Shown: positions 36,303 to 48,575 of the stretch, piece by piece
Position numbering within the stretch: the first letter of the stretch is position 1
How the letters are laid out: every line of letters begins with the position of its first letter
Assembly (NCBI RefSeq): GCF_902806685.2
Contig: NC_048543.1
Span: 9,892,106 to 9,956,105 of the forward strand
DNA: 64,000 bases
Source: Maniola hyperantus
Taxonomy: Eukaryota; Arthropoda; Insecta; Lepidoptera; Nymphalidae
Direction: 5' to 3'
Notes under the pieces: generated by a model
The model's input: the letters and a program-made list of their open reading frames with translations, nothing else
Told to the model about the DNA's origin: nothing
Database searches by the model: none
Made by a program: the position numbers and the translations under genes

Positions 36303-36706
36303 TAATTAATTATAGCCTTTTAGTTCCTTAATAATGGTTCTTACACTTATTAACACACACTTTTATTTTTGTCTATAGTTTGTTATTATTTATATGTATT
36401 ATTTAATTCAATGTTAAGTAACTATGTTTATTTATTTTTAATGTCATATATTATGTATTTTTATTTATTAAGGACCTCTCTATGAGTGTAGGCCTCCTCC
36501 ATTTTTTTTCCATAATTTTCTGTCTATAGCTTTATTGACCCAATTCTCTCCTGCTTTGTAGCTAATTCATCTGCCCAACGTTCTAGTGGTCTGCGTCTTT
36601 TTCTTAAAAGTTTGAACGCATGAAATTTTTGCACTTGCAGGAGTTTCTTATTATCGCTTCGGCCGTCTACGAAATCAGTCAGTGCTACATAACCAGTTTC
36701 GTACAA
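36303..36706 (-). mobile_element. RTE-like LINE C-terminal fragment with frameshift
   Basis: On the minus strand the frame gives LLQVQKFHAFKLLRKRRRPL, ERWADELATK, then, after a frame change near 36545, ENWVNKAIDRKLWKK. RW-DEL...W...A-DR..W is the end of RTE-type reverse transcriptases. AT-rich 3' UTR follows. Confidence 0.6.
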
Positions 36707-37338
36707 ATAATATTTTGTCTTACTACATAACTAGTTACGTAAGAATACATCGTAGGTAGGTGTGAGAACTAAGAAAGGATTTTTGAAAATTCATCCTCTA
36801 AAGAATTTTGTTTCGAATGTAAATATGTACATTGCCAGCGAAACGAACAAAATTCTCAAAATTGACGTAGTGGTAGTGACCTCTATCCACGACGTAAAGC
36901 ACATAAAAAACACAATTTTTTAGTTCAAAAAATTGTTTTTAGTTCAAAAAATTGTAGGTGATTAATTATTATGAATGGAGATATGGGGCATGCTATGTAT
37001 AATTTTAGAATTTCGTTATGATTCGCTGCCACTGTAAATCGACCCTAAATAGGGGATCATGGAAAATCCCATCACGCACGTATGGACAGTGAAACAGAAT
37101 ATTCATAATTTTTAATAAAGTAAATGGTTATGTGGTTAAAATTATTTCTGTAGTTTACTTTGTGTAATATAATATGTACTAAGGCTAGGAACCAATCTAG
37201 CGGAAATTCAACGCGCGGAGTTCGGATAGATTTTCCCTGGCCTCAACACCTGGCAATGTCACGGACGGACGCGTGGAAAAATGCGCGTGGACGGCGGCGG
37301 CGCTTGTCTACGCAGATATTATGACGCTCTCTTTTCAG

Positions 37339-37770
37339 GGTTCCGTACCCGAAGGGTGCCAACGGGTCTCTATTACTAAGCCTCCGCTGACCGTCCGTCT
37401 GACTGTCAACGGGCTGTATCTCGTGAACCAGGGACAACCCTCCAACTCCCATGGTCCCACCAAACTCTCAGTTATATGGGCCGAAACGTGGGAGGGCGCC
37501 CGTTCAGTACTTGCTCTTGGCGTTTTCCCGGGGCGCCTTCTTGACTCCCTACAAATTATTTTATGTCTCCTCCTTGTCCCTTATGTTCACTTGGGGGCTA
37601 GACCGTAGGGTATCTCGTGAACCGTAATAGGTAGAGAGTTGAAATTTTCATAGAATGTGTATTTGTATTGCCGCTATAACAACAAATAATAAAATTTTCA
37701 CAATGGCCGCCTTGAAGATTAAAAATAAATAAAAAGTGCTATTTCCTATACGATGGTACGGAACCCTTCA
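37339..37770. repeat. Repeat R4 with inserted non-family segment
   Basis: AGGGTTCCGTACCCGAAGGG at the left and CGTGAACCGTAATAGGTAGA at 37615 belong to R4. Between 37428 and 37608 is a different sequence (CCAACTCCCATGGTCCCACC). It ends with ACGATGGTACGGAACCCTT. Confidence 0.65.
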
Positions 37771-37879
37771 TGTGTACAATAATTCACACTTGATCTATTT
37801 TTTTAATTCAACATAATATTATTGGGTGCGCGATGTTCTTTTTGCGGAATTCCGCTAGATTTAATTATTAATTTTTAAA

Positions 37880-38067
37880 AGAATATTAGCCACGTTAATC
37901 ATGATTTATGACTGTTTAATATATTCCCCTATCCCCTGCGCGTCCAACTAAGCGTCGCTTGTGCTAGGAGTAGGTACAACAATAGTGCAACGTGGGGTTT
38001 GAACTTTGAACCACGCCAACCGTTGAGAATTTAGTCCGCTCCTGTAACCATTGAGCTATTGAGGCTT
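37880..38067 (-). repeat. tRNA-derived SINE (family S2)
   Basis: Read on the minus strand: AGCCTCAATAGCTCAATGGT (box A-like), then the body with GTTGTACCTACTCCTAGCAC. Confidence 0.75.
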
Positions 38068-38707
38068 ATGCAACCTGATTTGACCCTAGCCTAAAACTAT
38101 ATACAATTATTTTTACTTTTATAGGTATTAGGTATATATATTTTAATCATATTATCTATTATTTATAAATGTAATAAATACTTATTTTACTTTTTCTTCT
38201 CTAAAATTGTGTAGAACAAAGTCGCAGTTCGCGCTTGATTACTGTTAAGTGATTAACGACGTGGGCATAAAATAAGATATAGTACTTATATTTAGTGACG
38301 TTGATCGAGTTTTTTATAGACATAAATGTTCCATGTGATTTTTTCGAGCTTTTTATCTTCATAATGGTGACTTCCTTATTGTTTTGACTTATGAACATGA
38401 CTGACATTAATACCTATCTAAGCTTTTTTACTAACGATAGGCTCAGCACTTAACAATGACTCACCTGGGGAGTCAGGACGGAAATTGTGATTATAACTTT
38501 GAGACAATCACAATTGGTTTAACTATTAACTGGTTGATTTTATGGTTTTCTTGCTACAATTTTGCATTTTAGCTAAAACCTACCAATTACTTACTTGAAA
38601 GTTTTTTTTATTCCGATAGAATACTTGCGGGGTCCGGCTCATTTACACAATGGAGCCCTTTCTCTGAGCGAACAGACAGACAGAGCTTTCATTGTTCCTA
38701 CTGATTT

Positions 38708-39050
38708 ATTTTATTATACGTGAGGAAAGTGCATTTTGACTGCGATCTCACCTGGTGGTAAGTGATGATACAGTACATTAAGATTAGAAGCTAACTTGGA
38801 AGGGGTCGTATGGCAGTTGCATTAAACCCATATACCTTCCTGATCAGTTTCTAATTTCTATGCGGCATTGTAGGCAACTACCGGGATGGTAAATCGCTTG
38901 GTAGCATGACTTTGCCGGTAAGGTGGTAACTAGCCACGGCCGAAGTCTCCTACCAGGCTAGACTGGAGACAATTTAGAAATTATAAATTCCCAAAGTGGC
39001 CCTGCCGGGAATCGAACCAGCGAGCGTATAATAAGACCACAGCGGTCAAC
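38708..39050 (-). repeat. tRNA-derived SINE (family S1)
   Basis: Reverse copy of 5021-5360. It has CACCTGGTGGTAAGTGATGA, CGGTAAGGTGGTAACTAGCC and GGGAATCGAACCAGC (box B). Confidence 0.8.
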
Positions 39051-39091
39051 AATGCCAAAGTGTGATCATCACATAGTAGTCAAATATTTGG

Positions 39092-39246
39092 TTCTAGACA
39101 TGATAACAACAAGTACCTATCTAATGGCACAATCTTACCCGCTCAGCTGGAAGAGTCTGGCAATGGTAAGCTTTGGTGCCAGACATGATAATAACAAGTA
39201 CCTATCTAATCTTACCCGCTCAGCTGGAAGAGTCTGGCAATGGTAG
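39092..39246. repeat. Short tandem duplication
   Basis: A unit of about 80 bp starting AGACATGATAACAACAAGTA and ending AGTCTGGCAATGGTAAGCTT occurs twice, the second time with a 7-base deletion. Confidence 0.8.
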
Positions 39247-39375
39247 GCTTCATACCTTGAGACTTAGCTTACTATTTTTCCCCACCGGAAAACCGTCAAA
39301 AGGCATAAGGGAATTTACTATTTTACGCTGGCAACAGGAAATTATTGGGTTTATTGATGCTTGTACATAAAAATC

Positions 39376-39571
39376 ACTACTCATATTATAATTACTGCGA
39401 AAGTGGGTTTGTTTGCTTCTTGGTTTATCCTTCAATCACGCCGCAACAGAGCAACGGATCAACGTAATTTTTTGCATGCCTATAGTTAAAACCTGGAGAG
39501 TGACACAGTTTAGCGTTTTATCTGGAAAAATCAGAGTAAATCCACGTGGATGAAGTCGCGGGCATAGTGTT
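39376..39571 (+). repeat. Dispersed repeat R1
   Basis: TACTCATATTATAATTACTG to ATGAAGTCGCGGGCATAG. Confidence 0.75.
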
Positions 39572-39589
39572 TAATAATGGTGATTAGAA

Positions 39590-40260
39590 CTGGCAAAACA
39601 AGCAGAAGGCGCAAGACGAGCCGCCATCAATCGATCCCATCCAAGAAATACTGCTGCATTTACAACACAAAACAACTTAAGTATTAACTTAACAAAACTT
39701 ACCTTAACAAATTTTTTAACGTAAATAACGTATTAACTTTACAATATTTTGATATTTTTACAGGATTTAATTTTTAAACGAATAAGTCATTTCTTATTTT
39801 AAAAACAATCATTTACTTAAGTTTAACAATTTTTTTAACAAATCTAAATATATAAAAGGAAAAGCTGACTGACTGATCTATCAACGCACAGCTCAAACTA
39901 TTGAACGAATTGGGCTGAGAGTTGGCATGCAGATAGCTATTATGATGAAGGCATCGGCTAAGAAAGGATTTTCTAAAATTCCACGCCTAAGGGGGTAAAA
40001 TAGGGGTTTGAAATTTGCGTAGCCCACGTGGACGAAGTTACGGGTATGAGCTAGTTAAGTATTAAATATTTATCAAAATATGAGTAAAACCAGCAAAACT
40101 ATCAGCAGACGCAAGACGAGCTATCAGAACGAACGGCATGCGCGCTAAAGCCGCAATAATCAATCGCATCTAAGTCAAAGCTGCTAAGTAACCAGTATTT
40201 AGCTTTATTTACCTATAAACGTTCATAATTTTCACAAGATTTAATTTATAATGTTTTGGT
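39590..40260. repeat. Old direct duplication flanking an R3 copy
   Basis: ACTGGCAAAACAAGCAGAAG (39590) and ACCAGCAAAACTATCAGCAG (40090) begin related segments, each later with a TTACAGG/CACAAG ATTTAATTT block. An R3 copy sits between them at 39858-40058. Confidence 0.45.
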
Positions 40261-40529
40261 ATTAATATTATTATTTATTATTAATGAGCCTGCAAAAAGA
40301 TACACCTATTCATTTATTTAACTAAACGAGTTAACGAATATTTTTGTTGTAACTACGTACCTATTACTAATGATAATATAGAGTAGATGAATAAATTTTT
40401 TTACTGAAAATTATTCGTTTTATTTTTTGTTGGCTCAAACTTCAATTGTCACGGACAACCTATAATTTCAATAGTCACAGAAAATAATTATCAAAACAAT
40501 AATTAAAAATAAGATTAATGGATGGAAGA

Positions 40530-40650
40530 TTAGTAGACAGAGACAGAGTAGAGGTCTGGTATGGCCAAAACGTTCTCACTCTGAGAGGAGATCCGTTCTC
40601 TGTAGTGAGCCGGCGATGGGTTGATTATGATGATGATGATTGATGGTTAG
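40530..40650 (+). repeat. SINE S3 fragment with (GAT)n end
   Basis: GAGAGGAGATCCGTTCTCTG and TAGTGAGCCGGCGATGGGTT, then TGATGATGATGATTGATGG. Confidence 0.7.
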
Positions 40651-40659
40651 GAATTTTAG

Positions 40660-41150
40660 ATTCCATTTACTGAGGTGGTAAAATTATGGAGCTCTTCTAG
40701 CCTCTAGTCGATCCTACTTAGTTTTAAATTCAGCTCAAATTCTGTACACAATCTTTCAAGTGCAGGAGGCAGTTAAAGGGCACATAATAATATTATGATA
40801 ATAATTATTACGAACTTATTTGACCGCATCATGATGTTTCATCCGGGTTGATAACTTTCACGAACGGATACGAATTACACGCGCGAAAGTGGGCTGCATA
40901 CAGTTGGTACTGCACGCTGGGACCAAGCGTCTATAACACGTGCTTCACAAAACACTACTGCCGGCATTCGCCTTCTAGTCGCCTGTATTGATCCAACGAG
41001 TCCAACAACCGTGCCATATCACTGCGTAATAATAAGTAGTTGCAACAGACAAACCGACCACCGAACATCCGATTTTGTTTGGTAATGTTGGTTAGGTTAT
41101 CAGGGTTAACGGCCGAAAACTGAAACCTCAATTATTTATTATTTGTTATA
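40660..41150. other. Intergenic, nothing recognised
   Basis: No ORF with a known domain and no repeat boundary seen. Confidence 0.3.
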
Positions 41151-41151
41151 G

Positions 41152-41372
41152 AGACAGAGTCCGGAAGACCCAGACCATCTTTATTTTATAAAAGTTAAAA
41201 CTTGAAAGTTTAGACTTTATACTTTGACGTAAGATTTTTTACACCTTTGTTTCTCAAAACCATCATGATCCAAACTTCATAGTCACTGATCGTTCCTCCC
41301 TGTATTGAGGACAATACGCATAGAAATTTTCAGCTTTTATGAAATAACGAAGATCTGGCCCTCCCGGGCTCT
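41152..41372. mobile_element. TIR transposon derivative (family E4 copy 2, internal deletion)
   Basis: CCAGACCATCTTTATTTTAT at the left; CGTAAGATTTTTTACACC and AATTTTCAGCTTTTATGAAA at the right match 23125-23516. Confidence 0.65.
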
Positions 41373-41809
41373 TGTGACTGTTTTTTGACATTCGATGTAT
41401 TGAGAAAAGATTTGCAGCACCATTAAAAACATCCATTTAAGATGTACATACAATTATTTTATCATTTGCATTGTTTCGATGCAAAAAGTGCATGTAATTT
41501 TTTGCCATTTGCATTCTTAAGTACATTAAGACGTAAATAACTATTCATCATCATGCGTTTTTACGTTGGAATTGACAGGTCTTTAATTAACGACTGTTTG
41601 ACCTTAAAAATACCATGAGAAGATATGATTTGAATTTCAAACATCCTATGGGCTGTCCGACCAACATGTCGGTCGCTTCCAACCAAATTAGATCGTTTGC
41701 TAAAAGCTACAAGATATGCGTCACCGTCTATTTTCAGATGATTCGCGATTGTGCTTTATATTCAGCCAATTTTCAGCGCGTGATTCTGAAGAATCTCGTA
41801 ATTATTCAG

Positions 41810-42080
41810 TGAGATTAAATCCTTATACGATCACTTTGTCCGTCTGTCTGTCTGTCTGTCGTGTCTGTCAAGACCCGTTAACGGAATCAAAACAAATAGG
41901 GTACTTTTTGTAGACCTAGAATCATGAAATTTGGTAGGAAGTAATTTCGTTTATTACAGGTAAATGAAAAAATTTGAAAACCCGGAATTTGTGGTTACAT
42001 CACATAAGTGTTATTTTTTGTACGTGATGGTACGGAAACCTTTGTGTGCGAGTTCGACTTGCACTTGACCGGTTTTCTTC
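41810..42080 (+). repeat. Dispersed repeat R4-like
   Basis: CTTTGTCCGTCTGTCTGTCT, then TAGACCTAGAATCATGAAAT and GTTCGACTTGCACTTGACCG. Confidence 0.65.
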
Positions 42081-42409
42081 TTAAAAGTCAAACATGCGTG
42101 CACGCCTTTAGTGTCATTTTTGATGCAATTTCCGTCGCACATTTGTTTCATGCTCAAGATTTTAATCGATTTGGTTGTGAGCCAACACCTTATGAGTTTA
42201 TTTAGAGCGATTCAGGAGGCAAATACTCGTATGTATGTACTAAGAAGTAAGAAGTTATGGGAAAACCAGAAGCCATTCGGGATAGTGTTCTGTGCTAACG
42301 TATAAATTTGTTGGGTATTTTCATGTCTTAGGTTAATAGGAAATACGCAGCGGAAAAATCCATACTTACTTACTATTCTTTCCTTGTAACAATATTAAAA
42401 GGAGGAGTG

Positions 42410-42715
42410 TTTATATACCTTTGACTGCCTTGTCTGTCTATGACTACACAAGGATATAATTCAATAAAATCAGCCAAGACAAACAAATTCGTATGGTACG
42501 AGTGGATAAAACGTGCAGCATCAAGCATGCGATATTTACCGCTCACCCTCCTCTACTAACATGCAGGAAAAGCAATCAATACGCACCGGCACCACACGAC
42601 ACCATACAAATCTTCTAAAACACACAATATACTTACGTTTCACTTCGACACCGGAGCATGATCAGGAGACATAGACTACAATGCACAATCTGCATGAAGT
42701 ATTCAGTGTCTGTTC
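42410..42715. repeat. Unclassified dispersed repeat with a partner at 55.97 kb
   Basis: AGCCAAGACAAACAAATTCG and TCGACACCGGAGCATGATCA resemble TGCCAAAACAGACATATTTG and TCCGACACCGGAGTCTCCC at 55980-56165. Confidence 0.4.
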
Positions 42716-43012
42716 ATGACATCGTAGAGCTCAAACTTAGATTAATTGAATAAGATTCGATTTGTTTTGCAGCCCAGTTAAAGCGAAGTGAGCGACGCGT
42801 CTTCTATATTGAACAAAGTAAAGTGAGTACTACAAAGTAAATATTAAACTTATCTCTGCGTTATTGTAAATTATGACATATACTGTGAATTATGACAATG
42901 CATAATCAATATATTTTTGAAAATTTACTGTACGTAAGTACATAAAAAAATTCAAAAAAAGTCACTGTCATAATTTAAATACTAGAAATAAAAATAAACT
43001 TGTAACTCCCGC

Positions 43013-43441
43013 CTCTATAGGCTAAGTAAAGTTAGCAATTCATTTGCTCGTAATTCTATACTTTTATAATAAGCTTCCAGAAGACATATTGGAGATGTCT
43101 CTCAACAAGTTCAAAGTTTTCATAAAACGTAAACTTATTGAAAAATCCTATTACAATGTAAACTGTTATTTGAATGATAAGAAAGCTTGGGAATGAGTTG
43201 CTTAACAGCTTTGTGTTAGTTCTAATAAGTTTATGATTTTGCAAAGTGGTGATAATAAAAAGAATACCCGGCTGAGTTTGTTTTGGGCTCTTCTCCAACC
43301 TGGGCGCGTTTGGAACCCTCGTTTAATTTTAAGTACGTATTAATTATCACCAGTATATCATCTTACAAATTAAAATTTTGAGTATCAGTAAGCGTAAAAT
43401 TTTACCTATTTTGAATAAATAATTTGAGTTTGAGTTTGAGT
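43013..43441 (+). mobile_element. LINE 3' terminal fragment
   Basis: The frame gives FYNKLPEDILEMSLNKFKVF, then LIEKSYYNVNCYLNDKKAW and stop (43195). The 3' UTR then matches 7968-8285 to AATAATTTGAGTTTGAG. It is homologous to the C-terminus encoded at 47637-48120. Confidence 0.8.
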
Positions 43442-43444
43442 TAT

Positions 43445-44110
43445 CTGAAGCTAGAAGTTCATTTTACTTGGTACCTAATGAAAAGACACCTTGCGCCGCG
43501 CCGTCGCGTCGTGTTAACGTTAATTTAGATGGCTTTTAGAGTCAACACTAATATGTTGATTCTAAATGCCCCCTTATATGCCTTGAGCATTATTAATTTT
43601 TTTCTTACCACACAAAAACAATTTTTTGCGTCACACGTCACATAAAATTACTTCTCATATATTTTCATTATCAAAACATTGTTGCTATGGCAAGATTAAT
43701 CGATATTGTAAGATTTCAACATTGAAAAATCTTAAAATATTTGTCACTGGCAATTTTATTTATTGACTAAAAGTATGTAAGTACCTAGTTAGGTAAAATT
43801 CATAGGTACCTTATACCGCATGTTACAGAACAAAGTGATTATAAAGAGATTATGAATAAGTACTATTTATATTGAGTTAATTAAGTAAATAGCTAATGCG
43901 ATTAACTAATCACTTTATATAGCCATTTTTTATAATTATATAATATACATACTTTATATAATTTATGATCTATTAAATGTTTGGTTGGTTGAAAGATTTT
44001 CTATTTAATGTCGAAAATCGTCATTGTAACTTTTTATATTTATTGGAAAGACTAGATTTCCATTTTCTTTGCAGTATTCATTTCTTGCATCATTGATTTA
44101 CATATTATCT
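43445..44110. other. Intergenic, nothing recognised
   Basis: AT-rich; no supported feature. Confidence 0.3.
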
Positions 44111-44122
44111 ATACTAACTTGA

Positions 44123-44290
44123 TTGTATTATAAAGAGGTAAAGTTTGTTAATTTATTTGTAGGAAAGTAATCTCTACTAACTGAACTACTGAACCGATTT
44201 TTTTTATTTTTATTTATTTTATTTAAAAAAGTTAGAGATCCCTACGAAAATTGTAATAAGCTACCTGTGTGAAGCTGGGGCGGGTCGATA
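44123..44290 (+). repeat. Dispersed repeat R2, diverged
   Basis: TTGTATTATAAAGAGGTAAA, CTGAACTACTGAACCGATTT and GAAGCTGGGGCGGGTCG. Confidence 0.55.
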
Positions 44291-44398
44291 GTTAAATATA
44301 TTAAGTAAAATATTAAAGCAATCATTCATATATTAAGCAATTTATTATGACACGCGCATCTTGCGACCTATCAAAATATTATATTGAAGCAGTAACAC

Positions 44399-44633
44399 GT
44401 ACAGTTCTTGCATTTCACGAAGGCGAGTGGCTAATGGTTGTATTCAAGTCGTATTGGTACACGTAAAGTAAATGTGTGCGTTTGCAAGCGCTAACTCGCA
44501 ACTGATTGGTCAGATACAGTGATTAGTATCGTAAGCCTATGGTCAGATATGCACACACACTTACGCAATGTCCGTGTATATGACGTAATCACAAGTAAAG
44601 GTTACTCGCCTTCATGAATTGCAAAAACTGTAC
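44399..44633. mobile_element. TIR element (MITE), 235 bp
   Basis: GTACAGTTCTTGCATTTCAC-GAAGGCGAGT at the left is mirrored by ACTCGCCTTCATGAATTGC-AAAAACTGTAC at the right. No ORF. Confidence 0.75.
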
Positions 44634-44639
44634 CAAGAA

Positions 44640-45400
44640 AGTTTCTGAAGCAAAATAAAAATTAATGACACTGCATATGCAGTGTATGATTTCAATGGAA
44701 ATGATCAACATTATTGTATGCATTGAATCATACCTATAATTTTTTTCATCAACAGTAATAAATCAGTAGGACATTGATGGCAAAAAAAAATTACTTAATC
44801 AAAATCGAAGTAATGCTTTTATATATGCTGCTTATTCTTTTGTGGTATCGATATTTTTTGACGTCCTTGTCATGCCCTTCCAGGTTTTCCTCGTTAGTTC
44901 AACGTTCGAGTCGTTACTTGATCGTTGACCTCTAATCTAATACGCTATCGAATTTCAGACGATTACTGAAATTCGGAAGGTTTTATTATTCAGATAGCTA
45001 GGTATACCGATCACGTGTCGAATATTTCTACATTAAGAATATATAATATACAAAATTTTAAAAATATTGAATGAAAATTTACTAAGTTATAAGCTAAGTT
45101 ATAAGCTTGTGTTGAGTCGTTGTCATTGCAAAAACATGGTCACCCGAAGCGAGCGGCTGTGATGTGGGCGAACGAGACGGCTGCGCTGGCGTCGATAGCA
45201 CACGAGTAGATAATTATGTCGATAGTGCGCGCTGCCGCTTGCACGGCTCTAATCAATTGGTGCATGCAGTCATTCAACTAAGTGTCCAAACTTGCAGGAT
45301 TTTGAAGTATTTTTTTGTCAAAATATAAAACATTGTAAAAATGATTGCAATCGATTCTGTTACTGATTCTGAACAAACTACTTTCAGGTTTTGTGTATTA
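44640..45400. other. Intergenic, nothing recognised
   Basis: No supported feature. Confidence 0.3.
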
Positions 45401-45424
45401 TTCTAAAACTGACGTATTGACTGC

Positions 45425-45548
45425 AATCTCATCATAATCATCACCATTAACCGAGCATGGGGTCTCTTCTCAGAATGGGAATTGGGAGTGCTCGGGATTG
45501 AGTCCCCGACCTTCCAAATAGGAGGCAGACGTTTTAACCACCAGCCAC
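45425..45548 (-). repeat. SINE S3 fragment
   Basis: CGAGCATGGGGTCTCTTCTC and GGATTGAGTCCCCGACCTTC, ending GTTTTAACCACCAG. Confidence 0.6.
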
Positions 45549-45595
45549 CGCTCTTCACTGCAACTTCATCTAGTTGTAAATGATGATGCAAAGAT

Positions 45596-45815
45596 GGAAG
45601 CGGGCTTATCTGGGCAAGGTATCGTAGTTTTTATTATGAAACCCATAGGTACCCTTTTTGGCTTCTACACGGCATCGAACTGGAACCAGACCAGACCAAA
45701 GCCAAGTTAAACATTATAAATTTCCAAATTGCACCTGCCGGAAGTCAAACCTGGGACCGTTCGCTTACAGGGCTACACTATGATCACAGCGTTCATCCAT
45801 TGCGCCAGGATGGTT
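45596..45815 (-). repeat. tRNA-derived SINE (family S1), partial
   Basis: CTTCTACACGGCATCG, AACCAGACCAGACC and GTTCATCCATTGCGCCAGGA (box A on the minus strand). Confidence 0.7.
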
Positions 45816-46093
45816 GTCAAACTCCACATCTGATGAAATTTTGTCTAAATTAGTCTTGCCAAACTTTGAAGTCTAGAATGTAATGCACATCTTATTATAT
45901 ACAATCGACATGCATTAGGTGATTATTATTGCTTTGTGAAATACTTTTTGCACCAATGTAAGGCACATCACTCACAGAAGTCACAGAGCACGCGCAATCG
46001 CTAGACTAGTCTAGGTATTGTTGTAAAGGTGAATTTACACATTCGCAGATGAGGCGACTTTAAGCATACAGTTATGTTAGGGTCAATTCATAC

Positions 46094-46430
46094 TAGCGCA
46101 GAGTCGAAGCGAATCGAAGCAATACATTCTGTACAAGCATATTCGCGTGGATTTACGCGCGTTCGCACAGTTTCCAATTCCGACAGACGAGTGACTTCAC
46201 GTTGGTTCCCGCAATCGACGCATGGGTGAGCGCGAAGCGGCGCGAACGCGCAAACGCGCGTATACCAACTTGCTGTGTTGGTCTTGCTAGGACGCATGAA
46301 TTCCGTCCAATGTACGGGATTTTGCGCGTCTTCTTTATATCTCAGAAGGAATATGTGCATTACGTTATGCAGATAAGGGTGAATTTGCTATGTAAATATT
46401 GACGCTTCGATGTGTTTCGACTCTGCGCTA
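46094..46430. mobile_element. TIR element (MITE), 337 bp
   Basis: TAGCGCAGAGTCGAAGCG at the left is mirrored by the reverse of TTTCGACTCTGCGCTA at the right. The open frames crossing it on both strands follow from its palindromic GC-rich middle. Confidence 0.7.
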
Positions 46431-46439
46431 TTGTGTGTG

Positions 46440-47115
46440 TGTGTTAATAAATAAAGTGTCGACCACACCTGGAGTGCCAACATTGTCGCGCAGCTTCAAT
46501 CAATAGATTTTTGTACGATGCCGCGCAGCGACCGCGTCTCGAAGCATCTCGATTCTCGAGTCACAACTCCAACTCGACTCAGTAAGCGACACACGAGTAG
46601 GGGATATCTACTCAAGTGGTAAGCGATGCGCCTTAGTCATCTTTGTATGAACTACTTTTTACAGTTGGTGGCGTGAATACTGAATACATTAGATCCGCAG
46701 GTTTCCCTCGACAGTTATGTCACTAGCTTTAACTGGGTTACATAACGATAATCTGACGCCATCAATATTGTATTCTTTGACCTGGTTTTATTTCTTCTTA
46801 TTAGGTAGGTAGTTACTTAGCACTAAAAGAAATGATTGCTGATTTAGTAAAGATTATGATTTCAACATGACTTGGTAGCTATATTTTTGACGAAGCATTT
46901 TGTAATGATGAGCTATACTGTTTTTATGTTGATTACTTGTAGAGTAGGTACCTAAACTGCAGCTACATCTTCGATCTTATACATTTTAAGCGTGGTTTAA
47001 ACTGACGTTAAATTCGTGTGTTGAATGGCATAAATTATTATGGGCATATTAATATATCGTCGACTTATTGTAATATGCTGAACAAAAGACTAACAAAAAA
47101 TATATATTGCAAAAT
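46440..47115. other. Intergenic, nothing recognised
   Basis: A short (GT)n run at 46433-46446; otherwise no supported feature. Confidence 0.3.
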
Positions 47116-47120
47116 ACAAT

Positions 47121-47212
47121 AAATAGTAAACGGGAAACAAAAATTAAAAATCATTTTAATTACAAATTGTAATTAATATATATGATATTTTTGTTTCCCA
47201 TTTACTATTTCT
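47121..47212. repeat. AT-rich foldback
   Basis: AATAGTAAACGGGAAACAAA and TTTGTTTCCCATTTACTATT are inverted repeats about 24 bases long. Confidence 0.65.
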
Positions 47213-47547
47213 TATAATATTTTCTTTAGTTTATTTACCAAAATATTTTAATTAATAAGTAGGTAAGTACCTACCCAAATAACAATCATAGACAGTGAAC
47301 TGAATCACAGAGATGAGTTGTAATAGGTATTGGTTTCAAAACGGTTTTGATGCGGAAATAATTATTATTTTTCTGCCATATTACATTTGATTCACGAGTC
47401 CAAGGGCGTCTTATCAGTCATGTTTACACGACTCTTATCGCCCAGCTGGTAATGACCATACGAGCTACAAGGCTCTGAAGCTCGTATTAACTAGAATGTG
47501 TCTATCTCTATAGGCTTTTACTTCATTGCTGAGGGGCTTGATGATTT

Positions 47548-48380
47548 TTAGGGTACCGGACCTCAAAAGGGAAAAGGGACCCTTATATGATTAGCAAAAT
47601 ATACTATCTCTGCGGTTTCCACGTCAGTTAACTGACGTGGAAACCGCAAAGATAGTATATTTTGCTTACTTCCATAGTATTATGTCTTATGGAATCTTGA
47701 TATGGGGTAAAGCGGCAGATATTGGGAGAATTTTTGTATTACAAAAAAGGGCAATTTATAACTTAAGACCACGCGATTCCCTTCGAGAGAAATTTAAGGA
47801 AATAGATATCCTTACTGTAGCCTCTCAATATATTTATAATAACATAATTTTTGTAAGACAAAATATTCTTAGTTACAAGAAAATTGGTGATCTACACAAT
47901 AGGCTAACTAGAAACAGAGGCAAACTTGCAGCTCCTACCTTCCGCCTCAGCAAAGTCCAAAAGTCATTTGTGGGTATGGGTATTACCTTTTATAATAAAA
48001 TCCCGCAAACTATTTTGGACTTACCTTTGCACAAGTTTAAAAAATCTATTAAAAATATGCTCCTGAAAAAAGCATATTACGCAATTGAAGATTATCTAAA
48101 TGATAAAAGAGCGTGGATTTGACCTGCAGCTCGTTCCGGCGACGCACAAGACTGCAAATACTATTTTATACATGGCATAATCTTGTACCGACTATTCGAA
48201 AGTACTTTTAAAAGTTTATTCGAATAAAAAAGATTTCTATTATTTATTTTATTTATTTATTACTTTCTTGTCTGTCTGTCTGTCTGTCAAGAAAACCTAT
48301 AGGATACTTCCCGTTGACCTAGAATAATGTTTAGCAAATGGTCTTATAGCACAAGTAAAGGAAAAAATCCGAAAACCGTG
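47548..48380 (+). repeat. R4-like repeat split by a LINE insertion
   Basis: The left part AGGGTACCGGACCTCAAAAG (47551-47590) and the right part TGTCAAGAAAACCTATAGGA (48285) are adjacent in the uninterrupted copy at 4728-4915. The LINE at 47593-48262 lies between them. Confidence 0.75.
47593..48262 (+). mobile_element. 5'-truncated LINE with foldback 5' junction
   Basis: The frame at 47637-48122 is the C-terminal part of a reverse transcriptase: FAYFHSIMSYGILIWG, then LRPRDSLREKFKEIDILTVA and LHKFKKSIKNMLLKKAYY, ending YLNDKRAWI. The tail after 48230 is (ATTT)n. The element begins with a 37-bp inverted copy of its own first bases (47593-47629). Confidence 0.85.
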
Positions 48381-48384
48381 AATT

Positions 48385-48498
48385 TAATTAACTTAAATCG
48401 CACATAACTCCAAAATTCAGAGGTGCGTGCCCTGGATCGAACCTCCAACCTCCTGAATAGGAAGCGGACGTCTTAACCACTGGGCTATCACGGCTTAT
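48385..48498 (-). repeat. SINE S3 head
   Basis: GGTGCGTGCCCTGGATCGAA and GGAAGCGGACGTCTTAACCA. Confidence 0.75.
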
Positions 48499-48575
48499 TA
48501 ATTATTATTTATTTATTTATGTCCAGCTATTATTAATGACTGTCATCTTTTACTATACTAGCAGAGGTTAGTTAC

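Noticed and set aside
37273..37608. 111-codon plus-strand frame
   Set aside because: It runs through repeat R4 and an inserted piece; no domain, no splice context.
46088..46402. Overlapping open frames on both strands
   Set aside because: They lie inside a GC-rich palindromic MITE (46094-46430), and opposite-strand open frames are expected there.
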